Assembly: GCA_047972995.1 (NCBI GenBank)
Contig: JBKEBD010000025.1
Coordinates: 1-37,625, forward strand
Direction of reading: 5' to 3'
DNA: 37,625 bases
DNA from: JBKEDC01 sp047972995
Lineage (GTDB): Bacteria > Bacteroidota > Bacteroidia > Bacteroidales > Prolixibacteraceae
This document shows, piece after piece, positions 17,380-26,550 of the stretch. The notes under the pieces are model-generated. The model had not been told where the DNA came from, made no database searches, and worked only from the letters and a program-made list of their open reading frames with translations. Made by a program: the position numbers and the translations under genes. Each line of letters opens with the position of its first letter. Position 1 is the stretch's first letter.

Positions 17380-19554
17380 TTAATCTTGAAAAATTGATTT
17401 CATATATTTTACGTTTGCACCAAAGTTGCCACGCACATTGCGCACATCGTTAGCATCGCGCGAACGCTCAATGATGAGCCAACCACTCCACCCCATGTTG
17501 TCGAGCGTTTCTTTTAATTTAGGCATATCTACCTGAGGATCGTTTTGCAACCACACGCCATCTCCATTTGAGGCATGAATTTGTGCTATATTTTCGGTTC
17601 CTAAGGTTTGCAATTCTGCATATAAATCGCGCCCGGCACGAATTGGACTGGCAATATTAAAACTAATCTTGATATTATCGCTGCCAATTTCTTTTAAAAG
17701 TTGTTTATCGCCCGCTGCATCGAGAGCTGTTTCAATGGCAATAACCACATGATTAGCTTCGGCATATTTGGCAATTTTTTTCAATCGAGATACTACTGCA
17801 TCTCGTTTTTCCGGATATTTCACCAAGTCGCACTGCACACCCAAAGGCAAGAAACCAACGGTAACATTCATTTTTACCATAGCATCAATACAATCTTTTA
17901 CTGATTGCACTGCGGTTTCTTTCTCAGCCAACGATTGGGCATAGTAACCAGTCATGGCTAGTGCCACAATGTTTTGATTGTGTTTTACTGAAGTTTCAAC
18001 AAACAAGTTGCGAAGTGAGTCGTTGCTAAACTTACTTTCAAAAGTTGGTCGTTTACCCAAGCCACCCATATCAACCTCTAACCCATCGGCTCCAATTTCT
18101 TCGGCTAGTGGGAATGCGCTAAGTTTCTGACGTTTTAGAATCATCAAATCAATTACTCCAATCTGATAACGTGGCACAATGAGCTTGCGCAATTGCACAT
18201 AGTTAATAGCATTGGCCGGCAATTTTTCGCCATTGTCGCCCAACGCTTTTAGTTCGTTTTCCGACTGTGGCGTGAAGAACGACTCGTCAAGTTCTCCGTT
18301 TTTGTTGAACACTTTCGACGCATCGAGCCCAAATTGTTCAGCCACGAATCTATACATAGCGGTGCGTTTGCTTGCGCCATAGTCATGTTTTTCGTTCGGG
18401 AAATGCACATTTTTCACCTCATCTTTGGCTTGATAGAAACCATAGGTGCGAGCTAAGAATGGAAATTCTAAGTTAGGCACATTAGCTGTCCAATCACCAC
18501 CATCGGAAATTATCAATTGAGGTTTTGGGGCAAATATAGCTGCAATTTCTACGTTGTTGGTTCCATTTCCACACAAGTGAATAGGGTTTCCACTTTCACA
18601 AGGACAACCGCCATAATGAATGGCCGACATCATAACCGTTGGCACACTAAGAGCAAAACGATCATCGATAGCTGCCATGAGCATACTGTGGCTTCCACCT
18701 CCTGAACCTCCGGTGATTCCCACTCGTTTAGGGTCGATGTATTTTTGAGAAAGCATATAATCGAGAATGCGCTCGGTGTTTACTGCTTGCACGGTGTTGG
18801 CTAAACTGGTTTGGTGATAGCCTTTGAACTGTAATTCCGATTCTCCCCACGCAAATAAATCATATTGCACTGCCACTGCACCCATGGCTGCCAAGCCTGC
18901 ACAGCGTGCTTGAAGGTCTTTATTGTATCGACCGCCATAGAAATGTCCGATAGGACACATCATTAAAGGCGCTTTGCCCTTAATTTTAGCTGGACGATAA
19001 ATTGTTCCACATACATAAACACCGGGCATGGTTTCAAGGGCAAAATTTTGCGTAGTATATCCGTTGAGTTTTCGCTCTTTCGTGAAAATTGGTTTTGTTC
19101 CGGGAGCTTCTGGAGCTTCATCTAAGCGAACAGCTTTTCTAATTTCTTTTTTCAATTCATTTCGTCGGGCTTCCCACGATGCTTTATCATCGTATTGAGT
19201 GGTCAGATAGTCTAAAAATTGCTGCGCTTCTTCCACAGTTCGGCGGTGACGACGGAAGTTTTCAACCTTATACGTATTTTCTCCATCGGGGTTTGCCACA
19301 AGGTCGAATGTGCCCAACACATTTTTCAAGCTTAGCTCTACATCCCAAGGGCGGATTCTCCAATCGGCATTATCGAGCTTTAAATCTTTAAGGTCTTTCT
19401 CCGAATATTTAATTTTCACATTGAATTGAGTCTCCATGTTTTGAAGCACTTCAATCAATGGACGTTGAAAATTATGATCTGAATCCATGGTTTGAGCCAT
19501 CAGGTTACTAACAGCTAAAAACACTAAAATTAAGGTGATTTTTATATTTTTCAT
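17380..19554 (-). CDS. Secreted three-part protein: STN-like domain, alpha/beta-hydrolase esterase, xylose-isomerase-like TIM barrel
   Basis: 724 residues with a signal peptide (AVSNLMAQ). Residues about 25-98 (IEVLQNMETQFNVKIKYS then LSLKNVLGTFDL) resemble an STN/secretin short domain. Residues about 105-415 form an alpha/beta-hydrolase esterase with VGITGGSGGGSHS (nucleophile S284), DGGDW (D351 or D354) and NEKHDYG (H390), like acetyl-xylan-esterase or CE19-type pectin methylesterases. Residues about 445-724 form a sugar-isomerase/AP-endonuclease-2-like barrel. In it E608 (IAIETA), H660 (IAQIHASN) and E696 (LIIERS) could be metal ligands, but the usual Asp strand reads ISFNIASP. CE19 is known from an RG-II pectin methylesterase; whether this belongs there is inference. 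DUF3826 follows after 5 bp. Confidence 0.7.
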   Translation of the reverse strand: MKNIKITLILVFLAVSNLMAQTMDSDHNFQRPLIEVLQNMETQFNVKIKYSEKDLKDLKLDNADWRIRPWDVELSLKNVLGTFDLVANPDGENTYKVENFRRHRRTVEEAQQFLDYLTTQYDDKASWEARRNELKKEIRKAVRLDEAPEAPGTKPIFTKERKLNGYTTQNFALETMPGVYVCGTIYRPAKIKGKAPLMMCPIGHFYGGRYNKDLQARCAGLAAMGAVAVQYDLFAWGESELQFKGYHQTSLANTVQAVNTERILDYMLSQKYIDPKRVGITGGSGGGSHSMLMAAIDDRFALSVPTVMMSAIHYGGCPCESGNPIHLCGNGTNNVEIAAIFAPKPQLIISDGGDWTANVPNLEFPFLARTYGFYQAKDEVKNVHFPNEKHDYGASKRTAMYRFVAEQFGLDASKVFNKNGELDESFFTPQSENELKALGDNGEKLPANAINYVQLRKLIVPRYQIGVIDLMILKRQKLSAFPLAEEIGADGLEVDMGGLGKRPTFESKFSNDSLRNLFVETSVKHNQNIVALAMTGYYAQSLAEKETAVQSVKDCIDAMVKMNVTVGFLPLGVQCDLVKYPEKRDAVVSRLKKIAKYAEANHVVIAIETALDAAGDKQLLKEIGSDNIKISFNIASPIRAGRDLYAELQTLGTENIAQIHASNGDGVWLQNDPQVDMPKLKETLDNMGWSGWLIIERSRDANDVRNVRGNFGANVKYMKSIFQD

Positions 19555-19608
19555 ATCAAATTTTGATTTTTCAATTTACGATATTCTTTTCTAAAGTGAA
19601 AAGAACAA

Positions 19609-19657
19609 AACACTAAAAGCTTCGCCAATGTTTTCTTTGGAAGAAGCTTTTAGTGTT
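19609..19657 (-). terminator. Terminator ending the ten-gene Dha/apiose operon
   Basis: AACACTAAAAGCTTC (19609-19623) pairs perfectly with GAAGCTTTTAGTGTT (19643-19657), with a possible CCAA/TTGG inner stem. On the minus strand it is followed by TTGTTCTTTT after a short T-run. It lies 18 bp past the sialidase-fold gene. Confidence 0.85.
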
Positions 19658-19675
19658 GTCTTTATGATACTGTAC

Positions 19676-20767
19676 TTACTCTGGCCATCTTTCAAACTCA
19701 ATGGGAGATGTAACCAACTTGCTAGGATCTACTACCACGTGTTTAATTTTTTTACGCCGCCAAGTATATACTATATGTACTAAGCCATCTTTTGCCTGAA
19801 TGACCGATGGATAAGAATACTGACTGATTTCAGAGTCTTCAAGCACCAAAGCGGCTTCCCAATGTTTGCCATCTTTTGACACTGCCACATTTAATGGTGT
19901 ACGATGTCCTTTAGGTGCACCAATGGGTGTTGCCACATGATTATAAACCACTAGCTGACGACCATCTTTCAAACTCACTGCATCGATACCTGAGTTATTA
20001 TTTGGCAATCCGCAAGGCTGCATTAAACCCCAAGTTTTTCCGCCATCTTCCGACCAACATGAGCCAATCACCGACATACGTGTGCGGGCTAGTGTTTGCA
20101 TTCGTCCGTCGGCATAAGTAAGCAAAGAAGGTTGAATGGCTTGATAAACTTTTCCATCGTTGATAGGCTCATGGCGTTCCCACGTTTTACCTAAATCGTT
20201 GGTCGTTTCGTAGAATGATTTCCAGCCGGGGCTAATTCCTTCTTGGCTGCTTGGGCACATGAGCGTGCCATCGGCTAGCATGATAGGTTTGTTTTTTACC
20301 GGACCATAAATACCCTCAGGCATTGTTTCTGCCTCACTCCATGTTTTACCGTTGTCATACGAACGTTTAATTAATCCCCACCACTTCGATGGCGAAGGAC
20401 CTACTTTGTAGAACAACATTAACTCGCCACCGGGCACCTGAAAAAGCACCGGATTCCAAGTTGGCAAGCGCGTGCCATCGGGTTGTACCCCATCGGCCAC
20501 ATTTTCAGCTTCTAGCCATTTGCCATCTACCTGACGACTCACCCAAATGCACACATCAGGATTGCGCTCTCTTGTTCCTCCGAACCACGATGCTACCAAT
20601 CCTTCGGGTGTTTCCTCAATAGTGGCTGAATGGCACGATGGATACGGGGCTTCATCGTAGATGAACTCATCAACTAAGATTCCACTTTTGAAATCGTTTG
20701 GTTGCTGCTCACTACACGCCGATAAGCTTAGTGCAAAAACAACCAAAACATAAAATAGTCTATTCAT
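19676..20767 (-). CDS. Sialidase-fold (BNR repeat) lipoprotein
   Basis: The open frame starts at 20782, but MNRLFYVLVVFALSLSACS from 20767 is a clean lipoprotein signal and clears the upstream stop by 4 bp, so I chose it. 363 residues form a six-bladed propeller with Asp boxes SYDNGKTW, TNDLGKTW and SEDGGKTW and the family opening WFGGTRERNPDVCIW. This is the BNR_2/sialidase-like superfamily. True sialic acid is not expected in pectin, but RG-II contains the related 3-deoxy-ulosonic acids Kdo and Dha, and a GH33 Kdo hydrolase is known in Bacteroidota. Activity on Kdo is therefore possible but unproven. Last gene of the ten-gene operon. Confidence 0.75.
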   Translation of the reverse strand: MNRLFYVLVVFALSLSACSEQQPNDFKSGILVDEFIYDEAPYPSCHSATIEETPEGLVASWFGGTRERNPDVCIWVSRQVDGKWLEAENVADGVQPDGTRLPTWNPVLFQVPGGELMLFYKVGPSPSKWWGLIKRSYDNGKTWSEAETMPEGIYGPVKNKPIMLADGTLMCPSSQEGISPGWKSFYETTNDLGKTWERHEPINDGKVYQAIQPSLLTYADGRMQTLARTRMSVIGSCWSEDGGKTWGLMQPCGLPNNNSGIDAVSLKDGRQLVVYNHVATPIGAPKGHRTPLNVAVSKDGKHWEAALVLEDSEISQYSYPSVIQAKDGLVHIVYTWRRKKIKHVVVDPSKLVTSPIEFERWPE

Positions 20768-20771
20768 GATG

Positions 20772-22319
20772 CTACAATTCACAAGTTAATTTTGTAAGCT
20801 CGCTTGTTCTACCAATTTCTTTACCATCGGCCAGCACATATAGGCCAACACCATTGCCATACTTCTCGCCTGTTTTATCCCACACGATGGTAAGCATCTT
20901 GTCATGATATTTCACTTGGTCAAGACAGAACCAATCCCATTTCCCAGCTGGGATTAATGGATTTACTACCACCGTATTTCCGGCTTGTGGACGAAGACCA
21001 ACCAAACCTGAAATCATCAAATCGTTGAACGTTGAGTGGTTATAATATCGACTGCGCTCTTGGTCGCCTTTCAACCAATAGCCTGTTACTTCATCTAAAT
21101 ATTCACCCACATAAGGACGACCTCGGTGGTATTGCGACTCTACATAAAGTTCCATTTGTGCAAAATAAGTGCTATCGTTCACATAGGGTTGTGCTTCATA
21201 GTCGTTCAAATAGTTTGCCAAGCCTACCAACGTTTGCGATGAAGCAAATGGCCAAATAGGGCCATCCCACTCACAACGACAACAACCATGGCTGCGAAAA
21301 TCGGGGTGACGACGCTCTGCTGTTGTTAAACCATAAGGCGCAAGAAAACCATCGGTAAGGTTAATTTGATCCCAAGCTTCACCCTTCGATGCATCTGGAA
21401 TGTGGAAATACCAAGGAATGAAACCAATAGCTTCACGAACTTGTGCAAAGTCTTTGGTTTTCTCTTGAATAGTTTCAAAGAATTTGGCATCGTCATTCCA
21501 AATAGAATCATTCACCAATGCTTTTAGTGTGTCGGCTTTTGCAGCATAAAGGTTTGCAGTTTCTGTATCGCCTGCAAGTTGAGCTATTTCTGAAATTGCC
21601 ACAGCATTACCATACATATAGCTGTTAATGGTTGGACGAATATTTTTCACTCGTCGTCCACCACTAATCTGCTCTTCCATACCATCGCGCACATCTTCTT
21701 GCCAAAACAAACCTGAAGGTAAACGTTTTTCAGCTTCCCATTTTTGGTACTCTCCAATAAGGTCGGGCAACATATCAACGATAAAATCTTGATCGTTGTT
21801 CACATAATAAGCCTGTAGTAAAGCATAGGCAGTCCAGCTACTGAATTTATGTAGCTTTTTCATGGGTTTGCCTTCATTTCCACGCAACCAAGTGTTAATG
21901 TTTCCTTCAGTGTATTGTGCATTGTGCAACCAACGACCTTCCATGGTGTGATGACCAATGGCACAGGCAATCAAATTCCACTTATCGGCATAAGGACGAT
22001 TTATCAAGAACTCGGTAATACCCCATCCCACCGGAGTTTCTTTAATGTGCTTTCGGTATGTCCACCAACGGAAGTAATACATTTCCTCAAAGTTCTCTTG
22101 CGGGCAAGAAAACAATGGAATATTATCTTCCATCCATGCCCACGACTCGCTATTTGGAATAGCTTGAGCAATATTTTCATCTTCCATTTCATTGAAGTAA
22201 TCTACATAGTGTTTGTAGTCGTTATACTTCAACACCGCACCTTCTTTTTCGTTATCGGCACATTGGGCAAACGAAACAACCACAACAGCCAAAAGGGCAA
22301 ATTTCAAAATGTTTTTCAT
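20772..22319 (-). CDS. (alpha/alpha)6 glycosidase lipoprotein, GH142-like candidate
   Basis: 515 residues with a lipoprotein signal (VVVVSFAQCADN). Helical-barrel motifs: GWGITEFLINRPYADKWN, SSWTAYALLQAYYVNN, RPTINSYMYGNAVAISEIA, CEWDGPIWPFASSQTLVGL and GQxEY-like GRPYVGEYLDEVTGYW; a small beta-domain ends the protein. This is the MGH1-like/trehalase-type (alpha/alpha)6 fold. In RG-II degradation, GH142 beta-L-arabinofuranosidase has this fold and is fused to GH143 in a known bifunctional enzyme. Here the GH143-like gene precedes it by 4 bp, so a split arrangement is likely. E219 and others could be catalytic, but I cannot assign the pair. GH63-type glucosidases are the alternative. Confidence 0.6.
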   Translation of the reverse strand: MKNILKFALLAVVVVSFAQCADNEKEGAVLKYNDYKHYVDYFNEMEDENIAQAIPNSESWAWMEDNIPLFSCPQENFEEMYYFRWWTYRKHIKETPVGWGITEFLINRPYADKWNLIACAIGHHTMEGRWLHNAQYTEGNINTWLRGNEGKPMKKLHKFSSWTAYALLQAYYVNNDQDFIVDMLPDLIGEYQKWEAEKRLPSGLFWQEDVRDGMEEQISGGRRVKNIRPTINSYMYGNAVAISEIAQLAGDTETANLYAAKADTLKALVNDSIWNDDAKFFETIQEKTKDFAQVREAIGFIPWYFHIPDASKGEAWDQINLTDGFLAPYGLTTAERRHPDFRSHGCCRCEWDGPIWPFASSQTLVGLANYLNDYEAQPYVNDSTYFAQMELYVESQYHRGRPYVGEYLDEVTGYWLKGDQERSRYYNHSTFNDLMISGLVGLRPQAGNTVVVNPLIPAGKWDWFCLDQVKYHDKMLTIVWDKTGEKYGNGVGLYVLADGKEIGRTSELTKLTCEL

Positions 22320-22323
22320 TATT

Positions 22324-24183
22324 CTATTTTTTAGTGTTATAAGCTGATGATTTCACAGAGAAGATAGCGTAGCTTGCTGGGGCACAAGGCTGTCCGTTTT
22401 GCTTAATGTCCCAATCTTGGTCGGTTGGAGTGTCAATATTTGGGAATCGACGAATGTCGCCCGTGCGGAACGTTAATCGCTCTACGGCAGGAACAGGGTT
22501 ATGACATAATCCGGTTGATTTCTTCTCGCCATTCACATAAATATAGTAGAATCGGCTGTGGCAAGTTACCTCAATACGAATATCGTAAGTTTCATTTGCA
22601 TTATACTTCATGATGTCTTTCATGCGGTAGCCATTCTTTTGTTGAATGTATCCGTTTTCAGCGAAAGTAAGGCGCATAGTAGCAATACCATTTTCATCGC
22701 AAAGCTCCACATCGAGCTTTCCATTTTTGTTTTGAGCTGGTGTAATGTTAAATTCTACAACGGCATTTTCCATTCGAGGGAATACACGCTCAGCTTTAGC
22801 AAACTCATAATCATCTTGATCGTGTAGCACCAAAGCTTTTTTCCCATTCCATGGTTCCACACCCACTCTAGCCCACACCGGCGAGTAAATATTCCATCGG
22901 TCAAGTTCTTTGCCATCGGACATGACGTTGAATTGATCGTTCACCTGATTTTTCTCTACCGATTCTACAGGCACAGGAATTTTTGATACCCAAATATCTT
23001 CTTTGTTCACACTGTAGCTCACCCAAGCATCATCGCCGGGCACATTGCCGTTTCCTTCTACAATTCCGCGTACATATTGCGGACCATATGATTTGTAGTT
23101 ACCACCATATCGCATGGGCGAAATTTCACCATGCACCAATAGCAAGTTGTCGTAATTCATGCCGTTTTTACTCATTGAAAGAGCCAAAGGCCAACGGTAA
23201 TCCGATGGGTTATAAACGGTCATGTAGTTACCATCATCTAGCTTTTGCCCCCAAATTTTAGCGTTGCTATTCACAAAACCGGGAGCACGTGTAGGCTTAG
23301 TCCAAGTTTTTCCTCCATCTTTACTAATGGCTGTGAGCGCGTGTTTCCACCAACCTACAATGTCGCCATTTGCCAAATGATACCAGTTAAAAGCTTTGTA
23401 TTCGCCTTGCAACGAAAGTAGAGGGTCTTCTCTATCGATTTCCTCATTCCATTGTTGCACCATTAGGCGATTAGCCAAAAGTTCGTCGCAAGCTTTCACA
23501 AAGGCTTTGTCTTTTGCTTCTTTGTAGTAAGGGTAGCTTGTATTCTCTTTACTCCATCCGTGGTTGTAGTAAATAAAATAGGTTTCACCCCAAGAGCCAT
23601 CTTTCTTAATTTCACGCACCACGCGACCAATACCATTTCCGTCGTTTGGGCTATCTGTAATGTCGAGACAAATAGAAATATTCGCAAGTACCAAAAGTTT
23701 ATCTTGTTTTTCACTCACATAAAATCCCATGCGCTGATGGTTTACACTAAGCAAATCTTTCGTCTCTTGAATACCGTTTCGTTTGGTTTCTTTTTTAGTG
23801 CCATCGGGAATACGATAAGGTGCGAAAATCACTTCTGGTTTCGACCAATTCTGACCATCTTTTGAAGTCAACAAGAATGTTGCCCCTCCAGGTTCATGCT
23901 CGCCCACTGGGTTTGACAAATATTCTAGGTAGAAGGTGTTGTTCCAATAAGCCAACATGGGTTGGTGATTGTAAGTATATCCTAATCCATCGGCATATTG
24001 AGGGAACTCGCGGTTGGCACGAGTTACTTGAATATTGTGCACCCCAATTGCTGGCGCTAATTGCCCATGATGGTAATCGGGATTGCTCAATTCTTTGCCC
24101 TGATAAGTGGGCAAGTCTTGCGCTTGAAGCTGAGCCGAAGCCAACAGCCCTAAAGCTAATATGTAGTTTTTAACTTGTTTCAT
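22324..24183 (-). CDS. Secreted beta-propeller glycosidase, GH143-like (candidate Dha hydrolase)
   Basis: 619 residues with a signal peptide (LGLLASAQLQAQ). The N-terminal two-thirds is a propeller of repeated 'TSKDGxxWSKPEV' and 'SKDGGKTWTKPTRAPG' blades, with QPMLAYWNNTFYLEYLSNP, NWYHLANGDIVGWWKHAL and GPQYVRGIVEGNG. The C-terminal 180 residues resemble a laminin G/concanavalin-like beta-sandwich (VEFNITPAQNKNGKLDVEL, YDIRIEVTCHSRFYYIYVNG). The RG-II Dha hydrolase family GH143 is a propeller of similar size, fused to a GH142 domain in the described enzyme. The GH142-like gene starts 4 bp after this stop in the order expected for a split fusion. The family call is inference from fold and neighbours. 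Confidence 0.6.
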   Translation of the reverse strand: MKQVKNYILALGLLASAQLQAQDLPTYQGKELSNPDYHHGQLAPAIGVHNIQVTRANREFPQYADGLGYTYNHQPMLAYWNNTFYLEYLSNPVGEHEPGGATFLLTSKDGQNWSKPEVIFAPYRIPDGTKKETKRNGIQETKDLLSVNHQRMGFYVSEKQDKLLVLANISICLDITDSPNDGNGIGRVVREIKKDGSWGETYFIYYNHGWSKENTSYPYYKEAKDKAFVKACDELLANRLMVQQWNEEIDREDPLLSLQGEYKAFNWYHLANGDIVGWWKHALTAISKDGGKTWTKPTRAPGFVNSNAKIWGQKLDDGNYMTVYNPSDYRWPLALSMSKNGMNYDNLLLVHGEISPMRYGGNYKSYGPQYVRGIVEGNGNVPGDDAWVSYSVNKEDIWVSKIPVPVESVEKNQVNDQFNVMSDGKELDRWNIYSPVWARVGVEPWNGKKALVLHDQDDYEFAKAERVFPRMENAVVEFNITPAQNKNGKLDVELCDENGIATMRLTFAENGYIQQKNGYRMKDIMKYNANETYDIRIEVTCHSRFYYIYVNGEKKSTGLCHNPVPAVERLTFRTGDIRRFPNIDTPTDQDWDIKQNGQPCAPASYAIFSVKSSAYNTKK

Positions 24184-24188
24184 ACGTT

Positions 24189-25136
24189 TTATTTTGATGC
24201 AGAAATGAATCCGCGTTTTTTTGCTTCTTCAAGCATATTTTGCAACACGCTTTCTGTAGTTTGAAAAATTGTGCCGTGTTTATGCCCCTCAGGAAGCGAA
24301 ATCAAATTCGACACATCTTCAAAATTCTTAAAATCTTTGGTGCGAGCTGCTGCATATCGTTTTTCGCCATAGAAATCATAGTAAACCAGATAGTCATCGC
24401 CCACTTTTTCTACTGTAGGTCCTTCAGTAAGGAGTCCAGAGAAAGGTTCGGTCATATCAGTCCAAGGACCAAGAGGCGATTCGCCAAAAGCAGCTTGCAA
24501 ATAACGATTCGGACGCGTGTTATCTTTCAACACCAACACATAATCTTTGGGTGCTCGTTTCACAATCACACAGTCAATTACGCTAAATCCGGGGTCGTAG
24601 AATAATTTCGTTTCACTAAAAGTTTTGAAATCTTTTGTGGTGAGATAGTACATTCTATGGTTATTTCGCTCTTCCTCAACTCCGCGAGGAAATTTATACG
24701 GAATGGTTGAAGCCCAAATAATGATGAATTGATCTTGTTCATCATCGTAAAAGATTTCAGGAGCCCACACATTTACCGTGCTCGTATCGGTCATGGCTGG
24801 AATAAATTGTTGCTCACTCCAGTGAATTAGGTCTTTTGAGTTGGCATAACCAAATCCTAAATCGCCACGCCATGAGCTAGTCCACACCATATGATAAGTT
24901 CCCTCTTTATCGGTCACCACCGAGGGGTCGCGCATTAGTTTCTGAGCTCCAATTTCGGGTTTTAGCCACGAGCCACCCAAATCTTTCCAATTATACCCAT
25001 CTTCGCTATAAGCAAAGTAAAGTCCGTCGGTAGCTGGCTCACGAAAAGAGCTAAACATATAAACTACTTTATCCTCTTGCTTGCAAGAGAATAAAGTAGT
25101 TCCTAAAAGTATTGCTATGATAATTCGTATACGCAT
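24189..25136 (-). CDS. GH43-like five-bladed propeller lipoprotein
   Basis: 315 residues with a lipoprotein signal (LLGTTLFSCKQ). Motifs typical of clan GH-F propellers: QKLMRDPSVV (Asp base region), WAPEIFYDDEQDQFIIIWAS, SVIDCVIVKR (pKa-modulating Asp) and LLTEGPTVEKV (Glu acid). Such enzymes are arabinofuranosidases, xylosidases or galactosidases. In an RG-II setting an arabinosyl or other side-chain linkage is possible, but the exact subfamily cannot be named by eye. The gene is 15 bp after the apiosidase and 5 bp before the GH143-like gene. Confidence 0.75.
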   Translation of the reverse strand: MRIRIIIAILLGTTLFSCKQEDKVVYMFSSFREPATDGLYFAYSEDGYNWKDLGGSWLKPEIGAQKLMRDPSVVTDKEGTYHMVWTSSWRGDLGFGYANSKDLIHWSEQQFIPAMTDTSTVNVWAPEIFYDDEQDQFIIIWASTIPYKFPRGVEEERNNHRMYYLTTKDFKTFSETKLFYDPGFSVIDCVIVKRAPKDYVLVLKDNTRPNRYLQAAFGESPLGPWTDMTEPFSGLLTEGPTVEKVGDDYLVYYDFYGEKRYAAARTKDFKNFEDVSNLISLPEGHKHGTIFQTTESVLQNMLEEAKKRGFISASK

Positions 25137-25151
25137 ATCCTTAGCCTTTCA

Positions 25152-26540
25152 TTAAATAGTTTCTAACACCAGTACCCAGTCGTTACCATCGCGTTTCACA
25201 CCAGGAGAATCAAACTGAAGCACGCCTGTGTTTGCAACTTCACCAAGTACAGTATAGTCACCTGTTGATGGATCATACCATCTTGCATTCACCTTTTCGC
25301 CCGGTAACATTCCCATGTTTAGCGAAAAAGTTCTGCCAGTATAGGTGTAAACGTAAGCATAGTCAGCACCTAAAGTAGCAGTGATGTAGTCGTATTTATC
25401 GCCATTCTTTCCTGCAATCATATCTTGTGCTGGACGACGGTTATTGAAATCATGACTCTTCATAAGCTTGTTCACCCATTGCATTTGGCTTGAACCAATT
25501 GAGTGCAAAGCTTCTTGCCAATAAACTTTACAGCCGAAAGCTGAACCATCATCTTTTTTGCTGTAGAATTGCATAGTGGCATTGTGCCCGTAAGTATAAC
25601 CAAAAGCCCCTGAGAACAACGACCAATAAGCATATCTGCGCACATCCGATGCTTCCCAATATGGGTCTTTAGGGTTGTGCAATCCGTAAGGGATTCCTTC
25701 ATAACCGGGCTCACCATCGATAGTTGGACGAAGAATATCCCAATCTTCTACAATGTATCTCCAGTTATCTTGACCATATCCCCTTTCGGTATCATCTTGC
25801 TCCCAAGAGCGGTGACCCGATTGAATCATGTTGAAATCTAACCACTCTTGGTCGTTAAACCAATCGTTCGATTGCATACGTCCGCGTGGGTGATAAGTAG
25901 CTAAATGTTTAGGTGCATATTTGTGCAATGCTTCACCCAAAATATTCCAAGTAGCTGTTGAATCGCTTCCGAAAGTATCGCCACCATTAAGCCAAATGAT
26001 ATTATCGCGTTCCGCATAACGTTCTGCTATGAACTTACCATAAGCAGCCATTTGCTCACGCGACACGTGACCATCACGCACGTTATTTCCCCACACAGGC
26101 ACAATTGCCATATATTGACCATTTTCTTCTGCTTCGTCAATCATCCAATCCAGATTATCCCAATAATCTTCTTCGCCATCAACAAGTAAAGGCTTTGAAA
26201 GGTCGCCATCAATTAAAGCAGGATGACCATAAGCATCTTTAATGCCTAAATAGTGTACTGGCGAAATTTGAATCACGTTAAAGCCTTGGTCTTTTCTAGC
26301 TTTTAAGTAAAGCGCAGCCTCCTCTTTTGAAAGTTTGCCTGAAAGCAACCACGCTGTTTCTCCCATCCACCAAAACGGCTCGCCATCCTCAGTTTCAAGG
26401 AATCTTTTATTTTCCGACACTTTCAGAAAGTGTGTTTCATCTACTTTGGTGCAGCAAGTATCAGTTGCTGCCGTTTTCGGTTGACAATTACACGCCGACA
26501 GCAACATTGCTGCTACGCCTAGTGATAAGAAATACTTCAT
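25152..26540 (-). CDS. GH140 apiosidase-like lipoprotein
   Basis: 462 residues with a lipoprotein signal (AMLLSACNC) and a cysteine-rich start (CNCQPK and CC about ten residues on). The TIM barrel has the DUF4038/apiosidase-like pattern: GEPFWWMGETAWLL, DQGFNVIQISPVHY, DNIIWLNGGDTF (D188) and RPTIDGEPGYEG (E277/E281). A C-terminal beta-sandwich (about 380-462) contains NARWYDPSTGDYTVLG, as in the collagen-binding-like domain of these proteins. GH140 enzymes cleave the apiosyl-galacturonic acid bond that anchors RG-II chains A and B. This is the clearest RG-II marker in the window. It sits between the symporter and the GH43-like gene in the ten-gene operon. Confidence 0.85.
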   Translation of the reverse strand: MKYFLSLGVAAMLLSACNCQPKTAATDTCCTKVDETHFLKVSENKRFLETEDGEPFWWMGETAWLLSGKLSKEEAALYLKARKDQGFNVIQISPVHYLGIKDAYGHPALIDGDLSKPLLVDGEEDYWDNLDWMIDEAEENGQYMAIVPVWGNNVRDGHVSREQMAAYGKFIAERYAERDNIIWLNGGDTFGSDSTATWNILGEALHKYAPKHLATYHPRGRMQSNDWFNDQEWLDFNMIQSGHRSWEQDDTERGYGQDNWRYIVEDWDILRPTIDGEPGYEGIPYGLHNPKDPYWEASDVRRYAYWSLFSGAFGYTYGHNATMQFYSKKDDGSAFGCKVYWQEALHSIGSSQMQWVNKLMKSHDFNNRRPAQDMIAGKNGDKYDYITATLGADYAYVYTYTGRTFSLNMGMLPGEKVNARWYDPSTGDYTVLGEVANTGVLQFDSPGVKRDGNDWVLVLETI

Positions 26541-26550
26541 ATTTTTGGTT

